DNA from: an uncultured cyanobacterium
Lineage (GTDB): Bacteria > Cyanobacteriota > Cyanobacteriia > Pseudanabaenales > Pseudanabaenaceae
Assembly: GCA_903819605.1 (NCBI GenBank)
Contig: CAIJEA010000260.1
Coordinates: forward strand, 1 to 8,089
Length of the DNA stretch: 8,089 nucleotides
Direction: 5' to 3'
Of the stretch, positions 1 to 6,506 are shown piece after piece. Below the pieces are notes generated by a model. The model did no database searches. It saw only the letters and a list, made by a program, of their open reading frames with translations, and had not been told where the DNA came from. The stretch's first letter is position 1, and each line of letters opens with the position of its first letter. A program made the position numbers and the translations under genes.

Positions 1-1478
1 TGAATGGCGTGATTACTAAGACTTCTCCTAATAAAGTCAAAATCGGCGACGTGATTACAGTGACAGCAGGAGAGAAGATTCCCCTTGATGGCACTATAAT
101 TGTCGGAACTTCTCAAATAGACACTTCCGCACTTACAGGTGAATCTGTACCGTGTTCTGTCAAAGTCGGCAATATCGCATTAGCAGGAACGATCAATAAA
201 ACTGGGGTTTTGGATATTCAAGTCACCAAGTTATTTGGAGAATCTTCGATCGCTAAAATTCTCGACTTAGTAGAAAATGCAAGTAGCAAAAAGGCGGAAA
301 CTGAGAAATTCATTACCAAGTTCGCCAAGATCTACACACCGATTGTCGTGTTTGTCTCTTTAGCGATCGCCATCATTCCACCCCTAGTTATTCCTCACGC
401 AACCTTGGCTGAGTGGGTTTACCGCGCCTTAGTTATTCTGGTGATTTCTTGTCCTTGTGGTCTAGTGATTAGCATTCCTCTAGGCTACTTTGGCGGCATT
501 GGTGGGGCGGCAAAGAAAGGCATTTTAATCAAAGGTTCGACATTCTTAGATGTATTGAACGATGTGAAAACGGTTGTTTCCGATAAAACAGGAACTTTGA
601 CGAAGGGAACCTTTCACGTCACGCAGATTGTAACTAAGAATGGATTTAGCCAAGATGAATTATTATCTGTGGCTGCTCATATCGAAGCGCAGTCTACGCA
701 TCCGATCGCGCAATCGATTAAAGAAACATATAAGGGAGAATTGGATTTAACCAAAGTTACTGGTTACGAAGAAATTGCTGGGTACGGTATTGGGGCGATG
801 GTCGGAGATCGCCTTGTGATTGCGGGTAACGATCGCCTGCTCCATCAAGAAAATATTGTTCACGATACTTGCCAAGTCTCTGGTAGCGTGGTGCATCTTG
901 CCATAGATACGAAATATGCAGGTTACATCATTGCTGCTGATGAAATTAAAGATGATGCAGTTAAAGCGATCCAAGACCTGCACCAGATCGGCATCAAGCG
1001 AGTGATTATGCTCTCTGGAGATAACGATGGTGTCGCTGCTGATATCGCTGGTAGGTTAGGACTTGATTCCTATGTAGCAGAATTGTTGCCAGAAGGTAAA
1101 GTCTCGGCTTTTGAGGAGATTCTCAGTAAATCAGGCAAAACCGAAAAAGTCATCTATGTGGGCGATGGCATCAATGATGCGCCAGTACTAGCCAGAGCAG
1201 ATGTCGGTATGGCGATGGGTGGTTTGGGTTCCGATGCCGCGATCGAAACGGCAGATGTGGTGATTATGAATGATTCGCCTCTCAAGATTGCCGAAGCGAT
1301 TCAAATTGCTCGTAAAACCCACAGTATTGTCTGGCAAAATATCATTTTTGCGTTGAGTATCAAAGCCGTATTCCTTGTGCTTGGAGCTTTCGGGGTGGCA
1401 ACTATGTGGGAAGCCGTTTTTGCGGATGTCGGTGTGGCTTTAGCCGCGATCGCTAATGCAACTAGGGTTTTGAAATAA
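1..1478 (+). CDS. Heavy-metal P1B-type ATPase, probable Zn/Cd/Pb exporter (5' partial)
   Basis: C-terminal ~490 residues of an ATP-driven heavy-metal efflux pump of the inner membrane. The reading frame is open to the window edge (codon phase begins at base 3), so the GTG at 9 is not a true start; the first membrane helices and any metal-binding domain lie upstream. Counting residue 1 at base 9, the following are visible: actuator TGES (43-46), CPC in a membrane helix (148-150), phosphorylated Asp192 in DKTGTLT, the HP motif (His231-Pro232) and the hinge GDGINDAP (385-392). Two C-terminal helices follow, with Lys452 and Asp473. CPC plus this Lys/Asp pair is the signature of the P1B-2 (ZntA/CadA, Zn2+/Cd2+/Pb2+) group rather than Cu+ pumps; that specificity is inferred. 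Unusual details are Ser instead of the common Phe before the catalytic Asp, and CPCG instead of CPCA. The C-terminus is intact and ends 1 base from a truncated pseudogene on the other strand. Confidence 0.93.
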   Translation, partial: NGVITKTSPNKVKIGDVITVTAGEKIPLDGTIIVGTSQIDTSALTGESVPCSVKVGNIALAGTINKTGVLDIQVTKLFGESSIAKILDLVENASSKKAETEKFITKFAKIYTPIVVFVSLAIAIIPPLVIPHATLAEWVYRALVILVISCPCGLVISIPLGYFGGIGGAAKKGILIKGSTFLDVLNDVKTVVSDKTGTLTKGTFHVTQIVTKNGFSQDELLSVAAHIEAQSTHPIAQSIKETYKGELDLTKVTGYEEIAGYGIGAMVGDRLVIAGNDRLLHQENIVHDTCQVSGSVVHLAIDTKYAGYIIAADEIKDDAVKAIQDLHQIGIKRVIMLSGDNDGVAADIAGRLGLDSYVAELLPEGKVSAFEEILSKSGKTEKVIYVGDGINDAPVLARADVGMAMGGLGSDAAIETADVVIMNDSPLKIAEAIQIARKTHSIVWQNIIFALSIKAVFLVLGAFGVATMWEAVFADVGVALAAIANATRVLK

Positions 1479-1737
1479 TTTATCAGGAACAACCCGATCG
1501 ACCAGCCATCCCCAAGCGATCGATAGCACGATGAAGATGTCACCGTAGGCTGCAATACTCTGCCAAAATTTGCAGTTTGCAGAGTGGAAAGAACGCCATA
1601 TAAAGCCAAGACAATCACCCCCAAAATCGCCAACCAAATACTTTTGCCCTCGCGTAACCACAGCCAGAATAGATATCCCCACCAATTTCACATAATCCTG
1701 CTAAGACAAGCAAAAGTAGGGACTAGATCATAAACAT
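1479..1737 (-). pseudogene. Degraded UPF0060 (YnfA-like) small membrane protein gene
   Basis: Piecing three minus-strand frames together gives a recognisable UPF0060/YnfA membrane protein, a family of about 110 residues with four helices. Segment 1 (1737-1681) reads MFMI-stop-SLLLLVLAGLCEIG, with TAG at 1725-1723. Segment 2 (1678-1556) is 41 residues beginning GYLFWLWLREGKSIWL and ending TANFGRV. Segment 3 (1553-1479) is 25 residues containing AAYGDIFIVLSIAWGW and ending DRVVPDK. The family pattern EIGGGYL implies one G missing from the G-run at 1677-1680, and the pattern GRVYAAYG implies one base missing at 1554-1555. Similarity stops next to the ATPase stop codon, so about 24 C-terminal residues are gone. 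Three inactivating lesions plus truncation make a real pseudogene more likely than sequencing error. The two intact reading frames here (1301-1633 and 1440-1691, minus) are pieces of this remnant. Family assignment is from remembered sequence patterns. Confidence 0.8.
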
Positions 1738-1782
1738 AATCTTTTACTAAGTTTTAGGAGATTACCAATTGTAGTAGACTAA

Positions 1783-1802
1783 ATTATGAAACGATTATGA
1801 AA
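1783..1802 (+). promoter_or_regulatory. Tandem 9-base direct repeat just upstream of mntH
   Basis: ATTATGAAA occurs at 1783-1791 and again at 1794-1802. The copies start 11 bases apart, about one helical turn, and end 11 bases before the mntH ATG. This spacing suits a tandem operator for a response regulator or similar dimer. In cyanobacteria the OmpR-type regulator ManR represses manganese uptake genes, so a Mn-responsive site is possible, but no consensus could be checked. It may also be chance in AT-rich DNA. No convincing -35/-10 pair was found between 1738 and 1813. Confidence 0.3.
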
Positions 1803-1813
1803 GCAAATCTGAA

Positions 1814-3130
1814 ATGAGAATCTCAGAACAACGCCCTAGTTTGCCCGAAGTACATCGGACGATCGCCATTCCTGACGGTAAAGGCTTTTGGCGTAAGCTG
1901 ATGGCTTATGCGGGACCTGGATACTTAGTCTCCGTCGGCTATATGGACCCCGGTAACTGGGCAACTGATATTGCAGGTGGGTCAAAATTTGGCTACACAT
2001 TACTCAGTGTGATTATGTTGTCAAATTTGATGGCAATCTTGCTGCAATCATTGTGTGTGCGTTTAGGGGTAGCAACGGGGCGCGATTTGGCTCAGGTTTG
2101 CAGAGATTATTTCAGTCCTCGTGTGAATTTTTGTTTATGGGTAATATGCGAGATTTCGATCGCGGCTTGTGATTTAGCCGAATTAATCGGAAGTGCGATC
2201 GCCCTGCAACTACTTTTTAATATTCCCCTTGTTTGGGGAGTGTGCATCATGGCAGTAGATGTGATTGTGCTACTGCTACTGCAAAACAAAGGATTTCGCT
2301 ACGTAGAAGCCCTAGTGATTACCCTAGTTGCGACGATCGCAGGATGTTTTACTGCTGAGATTATTTTCTCAAACCCTGATGTTGGTGGCATTCTTTCGGG
2401 CTTTGTGCCGAATCCTGAAATCTTACAAAACCCATCAATGCTTTACATCGCAGTTGGTATCGTTGGTGCAACGGTGATGCCCCATAATCTCTACTTACAT
2501 TCGGCGATCGTCCAAACTCGCGCATGGCAGTCAACTTCAGAGAAAAAGTGGGAAGCAATCAAATTTGGCACAATTGATTCTACTGTGGCTCTTTCGCTTG
2601 CACTATTGATTAACGCGGCAATTCTGATTGTGGCGGCTGCGACTTTTCATACTTCTGGATATCATGAGGTTGCCGAAATTGAGGATGCCTATAAGTTGCT
2701 GTCACCTTTGCTAGGCGTGAGTGCCGCGAGTGCGATTTTTGGCTTTGCGCTGCTCGCATCTGGTCAAAGCTCGACTTTAACCGCAACAATGGCTGGACAA
2801 ATTGTCATGGAAGGTTTTTTGAATTTGCGGCTTCCACCTTGGCTGAGGCGTTTGTTAACCAGACTGATCGCGGTTGTTCCTACTCTAATTGCGATCGTCT
2901 ACTTTGGCGAACAAAGTACAGGTCAGTTATTGTTATTCAGCCAAGTAATCTTGAGTTTACAGCTTTCCTTTGCCGTGATTCCCTTAATCATGTTTACCAG
3001 CGATCGCCGCTTGATGGGCGAGTTTGTAAATCCCCGTTGGCTAAAAATTGTCGCTAGTGCTGTTGCCTTGATTATTGTCTGTTTGAATATTTGGCTGCTA
3101 GCACAAACGGTTATAGACTGGTTGAAGTAA
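1814..3130 (+). CDS. mntH: NRAMP-family divalent metal transporter (Mn2+/H+ symporter, MntH)
   Basis: Inner-membrane, proton-coupled importer of Mn2+ (and possibly Fe2+ or other divalent ions). The 438-residue length is normal for the family, with about 11 hydrophobic segments. The two metal-site motifs are intact: DPGN in helix 1 (residues 45-48, within GYMDPGNW) and MPHN in helix 6 (222-225, within ATVMPHNLYLHSA). The family C-terminal half is also recognisable (ALLASGQSSTLTATMAGQ). The start is the ATG at 1814; the N-terminal ~25 residues are a polar cytosolic tail typical of bacterial MntH. No strong ribosome binding site is visible. It is transcribed alone and convergent with the SH3 gene; its TAA lies inside the hairpin at 3129-3161. 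A 9-base tandem repeat directly upstream may be its operator. Manganese supply is important for photosystem II, which would fit a cyanobacterial host. Confidence 0.93.
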   Translation: MRISEQRPSLPEVHRTIAIPDGKGFWRKLMAYAGPGYLVSVGYMDPGNWATDIAGGSKFGYTLLSVIMLSNLMAILLQSLCVRLGVATGRDLAQVCRDYFSPRVNFCLWVICEISIAACDLAELIGSAIALQLLFNIPLVWGVCIMAVDVIVLLLLQNKGFRYVEALVITLVATIAGCFTAEIIFSNPDVGGILSGFVPNPEILQNPSMLYIAVGIVGATVMPHNLYLHSAIVQTRAWQSTSEKKWEAIKFGTIDSTVALSLALLINAAILIVAAATFHTSGYHEVAEIEDAYKLLSPLLGVSAASAIFGFALLASGQSSTLTATMAGQIVMEGFLNLRLPPWLRRLLTRLIAVVPTLIAIVYFGEQSTGQLLLFSQVILSLQLSFAVIPLIMFTSDRRLMGEFVNPRWLKIVASAVALIIVCLNIWLLAQTVIDWLK

Positions 3131-3161
3131 ATAAAAGCCTTGCATTGCAAGTCTTTTATTT
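3129..3161. terminator. Bidirectional hairpin terminator between convergent mntH and SH3 gene
   Basis: Outer arms AAATAAAAG (3129-3137) and CTTTTATTT (3153-3161) pair fully. One C/T mismatch follows, then the inner stem CTTGC/GCAAG with loop ATT. The A-rich left and T-rich right arms give a U-tract in either direction, so it can end both transcripts. The stem contains the last two bases of the mntH stop codon and the first two of the SH3 gene stop on the other strand. Confidence 0.8.
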
Positions 3162-3603
3162 ATTCTTTAGTGATATTTCCGCCCCTTACCCAGCCTTCTT
3201 CTTTGGTATTTTCATTTCTCACATATAACCATTCGCGATCGGGGGTTTCTCTCATGACAGCAACCTTTGTATTAAAGTCTGCACCACCTACGTTTTTGGC
3301 AGATTGATTAGGATCGGAGCGAAACACTAGACCAATGCTGGCATTTACCTTGCCCTGATATTTGGCATCGGTAGGTTTAGGTTTAGCCTTTACAGTTGGC
3401 TGAGGCATTACTGGCACTTTAATCGCGGCGATCGGCGATGTTGGTACAGGAGCAGACCTCAAATCGTTAGAAAAAACAGGTCTTTGGGGATGTTTCTGAA
3501 ATGGCAAAACGATATAGTACCAGCCTGCTGTGACAATTGCCCCAATCAGTCCTAGGCTAAAAGCTAAACTTGTACCTGATTTTGCAGTCTCTGGAAATCT
3601 CAT
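3160..3603 (-). CDS. Membrane-anchored bacterial SH3-domain protein
   Basis: A 147-residue protein of unknown specific role. Residues ~12-34 form one hydrophobic helix (signal anchor or uncleaved signal peptide), putting the rest on the periplasmic side. Residues ~38-82 are a Pro/Lys/Val-rich linker. Residues ~86-145 look like an SH3b (SH3_3-type) domain: strand GLVFRSDP, a small-residue loop, VAVMRETPDREWLYVRN and the closing EEGWVRGGNI. Such domains in bacteria usually bind peptides or cell-wall components, so a role in envelope or peptidoglycan binding is plausible but inferred. The ATG at 3603 gives a complete signal anchor; a weak AGG lies about 10 bases upstream. It is monocistronic, with its 3' end in the convergent terminator. 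The AT-rich stretch at ~3604-3720 should hold its promoter (a weak TTGTTA-18-TAATCT candidate is visible). Confidence 0.8.
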   Translation of the reverse strand: MRFPETAKSGTSLAFSLGLIGAIVTAGWYYIVLPFQKHPQRPVFSNDLRSAPVPTSPIAAIKVPVMPQPTVKAKPKPTDAKYQGKVNASIGLVFRSDPNQSAKNVGGADFNTKVAVMRETPDREWLYVRNENTKEEGWVRGGNITKE

Positions 3604-3767
3604 TCAGACGTACCTATCACTATCAAATCTCTAGCAAAATGGATGATTGAGTGAATAGATTACCTTAAGTTTTCCAAATTTAACAAATTTAATAGAAATT
3701 TTTAAAGGAGCGAATCTACTTTCCGCCAAAAGACTATTAAAGTGGTCAGTTATGCTAGCACAAAAGC

Positions 3768-3820
3768 AAAACCAAGAAGAAAGTTGCGGCGCTTTGCTCC
3801 GCAACTTTCTTCTTGGTTTT
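3768..3820. repeat. Long hairpin H1 downstream of hisZ (22-bp perfect stem)
   Basis: Arms 3768-3789 and 3799-3820 are perfect 22-base complements separated by 9 bases (CGCTTTGCT). Inside that loop the stem can continue after a C/T mismatch with GC-TTT-GC, giving a three-base loop (AAA on the minus strand). The outer arms carry AAAA/TTTT, so it can act as an intrinsic terminator in either orientation. Its arm matches that of the hairpin at 5244-5296 at 20 of 25 positions, so the two are likely copies of one repeat. Confidence 0.85.
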
Positions 3821-3838
3821 ATTTCTTAACTTACTTAC

Positions 3839-3929
3839 TCCCTTCCCACCCAAAAAATAGGCATTATAAACTGAATAATTAGGCGTGTGCGGCTTCGCCG
3901 CGCACGCCTAATTATTCGCTGGGAAGGGA
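3839..3929. repeat. 10-bp inverted repeat enclosing hairpin H2
   Basis: TCCCTTCCCA at 3839-3848 and TGGGAAGGGA at 3920-3929 are perfect complements. They enclose the hairpin at 3873-3917, leaving 24 unpaired bases on the left and 2 on the right. This could add an outer stem to a branched structure, or be the trace of an older palindromic element. Confidence 0.55.
3873..3917. repeat. Long hairpin H2 just downstream of hisZ (21-bp stem)
   Basis: Arms 3873-3893 and 3897-3917 pair along 21 positions with one exception (a T/G pair, tolerated as U-G in plus-strand RNA). The loop is TTC, so the minus strand reads GCGAAGC at the tip. The GC-rich half begins with AGGCGTG and the outer half is AATAATT. 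It lies 44 bases past the hisZ stop codon and is the first candidate transcription end for that gene. It lacks a long T-run, so termination strength is uncertain. Confidence 0.85.
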
Positions 3930-3961
3930 TTAACTATAAGTAGTGCTTCGTCTTTTGGGAG

Positions 3962-5155
3962 TTAAATCATTTCTGAATCGATCGCTCCGTCACTACTTAC
4001 CCATGCGATCTGAGGAATGCCACGCGATCGCGCATGATCGCGGACAGAATCTGCCGAGCGAAACTCTAGTTCTAACTCGATCGCTTCAAGATCGCTTGCT
4101 TGGCGTAACTTTGCCGCATGGGCAAAGGCAGCTTGCATGGCATCTGGAGTCTTAGCAACAACTAAACAGTTAGAGTTAGCCAGAGTTTGCGGTAATCGGG
4201 ATTGTAGAGCTTGTTGTAAATCTTCGAGATTGAGGCAAAAGCCGATACTGGGGTAGCTAGCATTTTGAGGATGATAGACGCTTAGCAGTCGATCATATCG
4301 TCCGCCTTGAGCAACTATATAGTTATTACAGGCGACTACAAACACAATGCCTGTGTAGTAGTCAAAAGTCTGCATGAAGCTCAGATCAAGAATGAGGCGA
4401 TCGCTATTACCACCAGTGGTTTCCCATAGATCGACTAAGGATTTGAGATAATTGATTTCGCCAGTTAGTCCTGAAGTCCATGCACTAGTGGATAGACGGC
4501 TCAGTACATCCTTGGGCTTACCACGCAGATCAATTAGTTCGAGGGCATAGACCTTAACATCAGCAGGTAAATCCATCTCAGTAAGGGCAACCCGATCGAG
4601 GCTAGCAAGGCATTGCCTTACTTTGTCGCGATATTGCTCAGGTAGGAGATCGAGCAATGCGCCCGTCAGTCTGGCATCTCCGAGGATGATTTGCCAGTTT
4701 TGCAGTTCTAGGCGATCGAGACTTTCGGACAGGAGCATCAAGATTTCGCCATCGGCTAGTAGACCTGACGCGCCAAGTAGTTCTACCCCAGCTTGAAATG
4801 ATTCTTCAGAAGTATTATTAGCTCTACGCCTAAATACATTGGCATTGTAATAAAGCCGTTGTGGACAGGTAGCCACATTCCCACCCAGACGAGCTGCATA
4901 GGCACGAGCGATCGAGGCGGTAAATTCGGGACGCAAGCCTAAAATATCGATACTATTGCTATTTAGTTGGATGACGGATTCAGGATCGACGGCTCCGCCT
5001 GCGGTGAGCGATCGCAGATGTTCCACCGTTGGGGTAATGATGCGTTGGTAGCCCCACGACTGAAAAACTTGTTGAATACGGCTTTCGATCCAACGCTTTT
5101 GAGCCACGTCTAGGGGAAGTAAATCTTTTGCGCCAGTCGGCAGTTGATGCACCAT
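3962..5155 (-). CDS. hisZ: ATP phosphoribosyltransferase regulatory subunit HisZ
   Basis: Cytosolic paralogue of histidyl-tRNA synthetase that partners the short form of HisG, the first enzyme of histidine biosynthesis, and is needed for its activity and feedback control. The 397 residues carry a class II synthetase-like fold: LRPEFTASIARAYA (~74-87), YYNANVFR (102-109), FQAGVELLG (120-128), the FDYYTG segment (264-269) and GGRYDRLL (284-291). The C-terminal ~70 residues form a separate alpha/beta part found in cyanobacterial versions. HisS is the main alternative. The very degenerate synthetase motifs, the MVHQLPTGAKDLLPLD start and the absence of a canonical anticodon-binding domain favour HisZ. 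The ATG at 5155 matches the family N-terminus; a purine-rich GAGAGAA precedes it by ~5 bases. No other his gene is nearby, as is common in cyanobacteria, whose his genes are scattered. Hairpins lie on both sides. Confidence 0.92.
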   Translation of the reverse strand: MVHQLPTGAKDLLPLDVAQKRWIESRIQQVFQSWGYQRIITPTVEHLRSLTAGGAVDPESVIQLNSNSIDILGLRPEFTASIARAYAARLGGNVATCPQRLYYNANVFRRRANNTSEESFQAGVELLGASGLLADGEILMLLSESLDRLELQNWQIILGDARLTGALLDLLPEQYRDKVRQCLASLDRVALTEMDLPADVKVYALELIDLRGKPKDVLSRLSTSAWTSGLTGEINYLKSLVDLWETTGGNSDRLILDLSFMQTFDYYTGIVFVVACNNYIVAQGGRYDRLLSVYHPQNASYPSIGFCLNLEDLQQALQSRLPQTLANSNCLVVAKTPDAMQAAFAHAAKLRQASDLEAIELELEFRSADSVRDHARSRGIPQIAWVSSDGAIDSEMI

Positions 5156-5243
5156 ACAGTTCTCTCAGTCTTCACTTGTTATCGTACCGTGAATCTTTAC
5201 AGAAACATTCCCTGTCGTTGGCATTTGGAGATATCGCAGGAGC

Positions 5244-5296
5244 AAAAAACAGAAGACAGTTGGGGCGCTTAGCGCCCCAACTGTCTTCTGTTTTTT
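5244..5296. repeat. Long hairpin H3 upstream of hisZ (26-bp perfect inverted repeat)
   Basis: Arms 5244-5269 and 5271-5296 are perfect 26-base complements around a central T. In practice the tip is GCGC-TTA-GCGC (TAA loop on the minus strand). The right arm ends in seven T (5291-5297), an excellent plus-strand intrinsic terminator; on the minus strand the left arm gives TTTTTT, so it works both ways. It shares 20 of 25 arm positions with the hairpin at 3768-3820. Confidence 0.9.
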
Positions 5297-5311
5297 TGTC
5301 TCAACTACAAC

Positions 5312-5352
5312 ACAAAGTAAAAAAAGATGCAAAGCATCTTTTTTTACTTTGT
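5312..5352. terminator. Hairpin H4 overlapping the 3' end of the J-domain gene
   Basis: Arms 5312-5330 and 5334-5352 are perfect 19-base complements with loop AAA (tip GATGC-AAA-GCATC). The stem includes a seven-A/seven-T run. The minus-strand stop codon TAA of the J-domain gene (5346-5344) and its last codons are inside the right arm. It sits 15 bases from hairpin H3, so this gene has two stacked candidate terminators. Confidence 0.8.
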
Positions 5353-6426
5353 ATCATCTTGGGAAGCCCATCCCAGAAGATTAGATAACCAACCCCGTTT
5401 TTGTGGGGGCGGGAGTGGCTTGTTCTTAGTAGTGGCAGCACTGGAATTGAGATTAGTTTGAGTCTTTTTGTTAGTTGTTGTGCTTGATTGAGAAGGGTTT
5501 GGGTTTACAAATTCTTGGATATGCTTTAGGGCTAATGGTTCCTGAGGATTTAGCTTAAGCGCTTGTTTTAAGCTAATTTTTGCCATTTGTGGTTGATTAA
5601 TATTTTTATAAACCACCCCCAGCATGGCGAGACACTTACTGTTGTCTTTATCTATTTGTAAAATCTCGCGTAATTCCTTGAGAGCAGTATTCCAATCGCT
5701 CTGATTCATGTATATTTCACATATTTTAAGACGATCCCTAATCCCTTTAAGCTCGGAAGCGCCAATACTGCTTTGAATTACAGTGTCATCTTCTTGACGA
5801 TTACCTGAGAGGAGAGGCGTGGGATTCGGAGTAGCTGAGTATTGGTAATAATTAGGAGCAGGATAAGTAGTCTTAGTTTTCCCCATCAGTGACAGTACAG
5901 GTGGCATATCCGACGCACCATACTGATAACCTTCTTTGTAAAGGATATATACCAGATTTAATTCACTTACTTGAGCGGTATATTCCAGAATGTCTTTTAG
6001 GGATTGATATTGCACCTTGGCGATCGCAGATACCGCACGCTCATAAAAACCATCATTAGGCGCAAGCATTAACTCACAAGCCACAGTTGAATAAATGGGA
6101 ATGTTACGGGATTTTTGCATTAAGCGCTTGGCAAGTAATTTAAAAATCCCTTGATAAGCTTGTCGTTCCTGCTCTTTCATGAGTACGTTATAGGCAGGAT
6201 TGACCAGTTTGGCTAAATAATGGGTCGCGATTTCCTTCTCTTCATGAGAAAACCCAAAAACATCAGGGTGCAGGATGCGGGCAATGCTCAGATATACATG
6301 GCGAATGTATATGGGGCTGGTATTAATTGGCAAGCCCAACGCAGCATAGTAGTCATGATTAAACTGACTAATGCCTCGATCAATGCGGATAAGTTGAAGT
6401 TTCTGATCCTTGGGCTGTTGACTCAT
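5344..6426 (-). CDS. J-domain protein with C-terminal TPR repeats
   Basis: A 360-residue, probably cytosolic Hsp40-type co-chaperone. Residues ~25-92 form a J-domain: HDYYAALGLP, then the invariant HPD at 53-55 (ARILHPDVFGF), then LVNPAYNVLMKEQERQAYQ. The HPD motif should stimulate an Hsp70 (DnaK) ATPase. Residues ~93-215 are of unknown fold with a Tyr/Pro/Thr-rich stretch. Residues ~228-300 form about two tetratricopeptide repeats (DWNTALKELREILQIDKDN; PQMAKISLKQALKLNPQEP), likely the client- or partner-binding part. The tail (~310-340) is Ser/Thr/Asn-rich linker and ends in a Trp-rich amphipathic stretch, KRGWLSNLLGW, which might touch membrane or protein. It has no Gly/Phe region or zinc fingers, so it is not a type I DnaJ. 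The ATG at 6426 is preceded by GCGAG; an ATG 19 bases upstream is out of frame. The client is unknown. Confidence 0.85.
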   Translation of the reverse strand: MSQQPKDQKLQLIRIDRGISQFNHDYYAALGLPINTSPIYIRHVYLSIARILHPDVFGFSHEEKEIATHYLAKLVNPAYNVLMKEQERQAYQGIFKLLAKRLMQKSRNIPIYSTVACELMLAPNDGFYERAVSAIAKVQYQSLKDILEYTAQVSELNLVYILYKEGYQYGASDMPPVLSLMGKTKTTYPAPNYYQYSATPNPTPLLSGNRQEDDTVIQSSIGASELKGIRDRLKICEIYMNQSDWNTALKELREILQIDKDNSKCLAMLGVVYKNINQPQMAKISLKQALKLNPQEPLALKHIQEFVNPNPSQSSTTTNKKTQTNLNSSAATTKNKPLPPPQKRGWLSNLLGWASQDDTK

Positions 6427-6506
6427 AGTTACTCGCTTTGACCATGGCTCAATTATGGGAGCGATTTGAATTTTCTGCTACATACTTTAGCGTCAGTTTT
6501 AAGATA

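Larger units (their letters stand above)
3604..3961. other. Gene-free interval between SH3 gene and hisZ holding two hairpins
   Basis: 358 bases without a supportable gene. The SH3-gene side (3604-3767) is AT-rich and presumably carries that gene's minus-strand promoter. The hisZ side holds two long hairpins (3768-3820 and 3873-3917) and a 10-base inverted repeat enclosing the second one. No small coding frame with a credible ribosome binding site was found on either strand. Confidence 0.7.

Noticed and set aside
9..11. GTG as the start of the ATPase gene
   Set aside because: The frame is open to the window edge and the protein begins within the actuator domain, so the real start is upstream.
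1301..1691. Two overlapping minus-strand reading frames of 110 and 83 codons
   Set aside because: Each carries only part of the UPF0060 similarity and runs out of frame at the lesions; they are pieces of a pseudogene, not two genes.
1769..1798. Promoter TTGTAG-18-GATTAT before mntH
   Set aside because: It matches the consensus at only 3 and 4 of 6 positions, too weak to annotate.
3943..4155. Plus-strand reading frame of 70 codons inside the hisZ 3' end
   Set aside because: Antisense shadow of hisZ, with no ribosome binding site and no recognisable protein.
3962..5155. Histidyl-tRNA synthetase
   Set aside because: The length and the weak synthetase motifs, the family-typical N-terminus and the absence of a normal anticodon-binding domain fit HisZ better.
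3768..5352. CRISPR array
   Set aside because: There are no regularly spaced identical repeats with unique spacers; the similar elements are isolated palindromes more than 1 kb apart.
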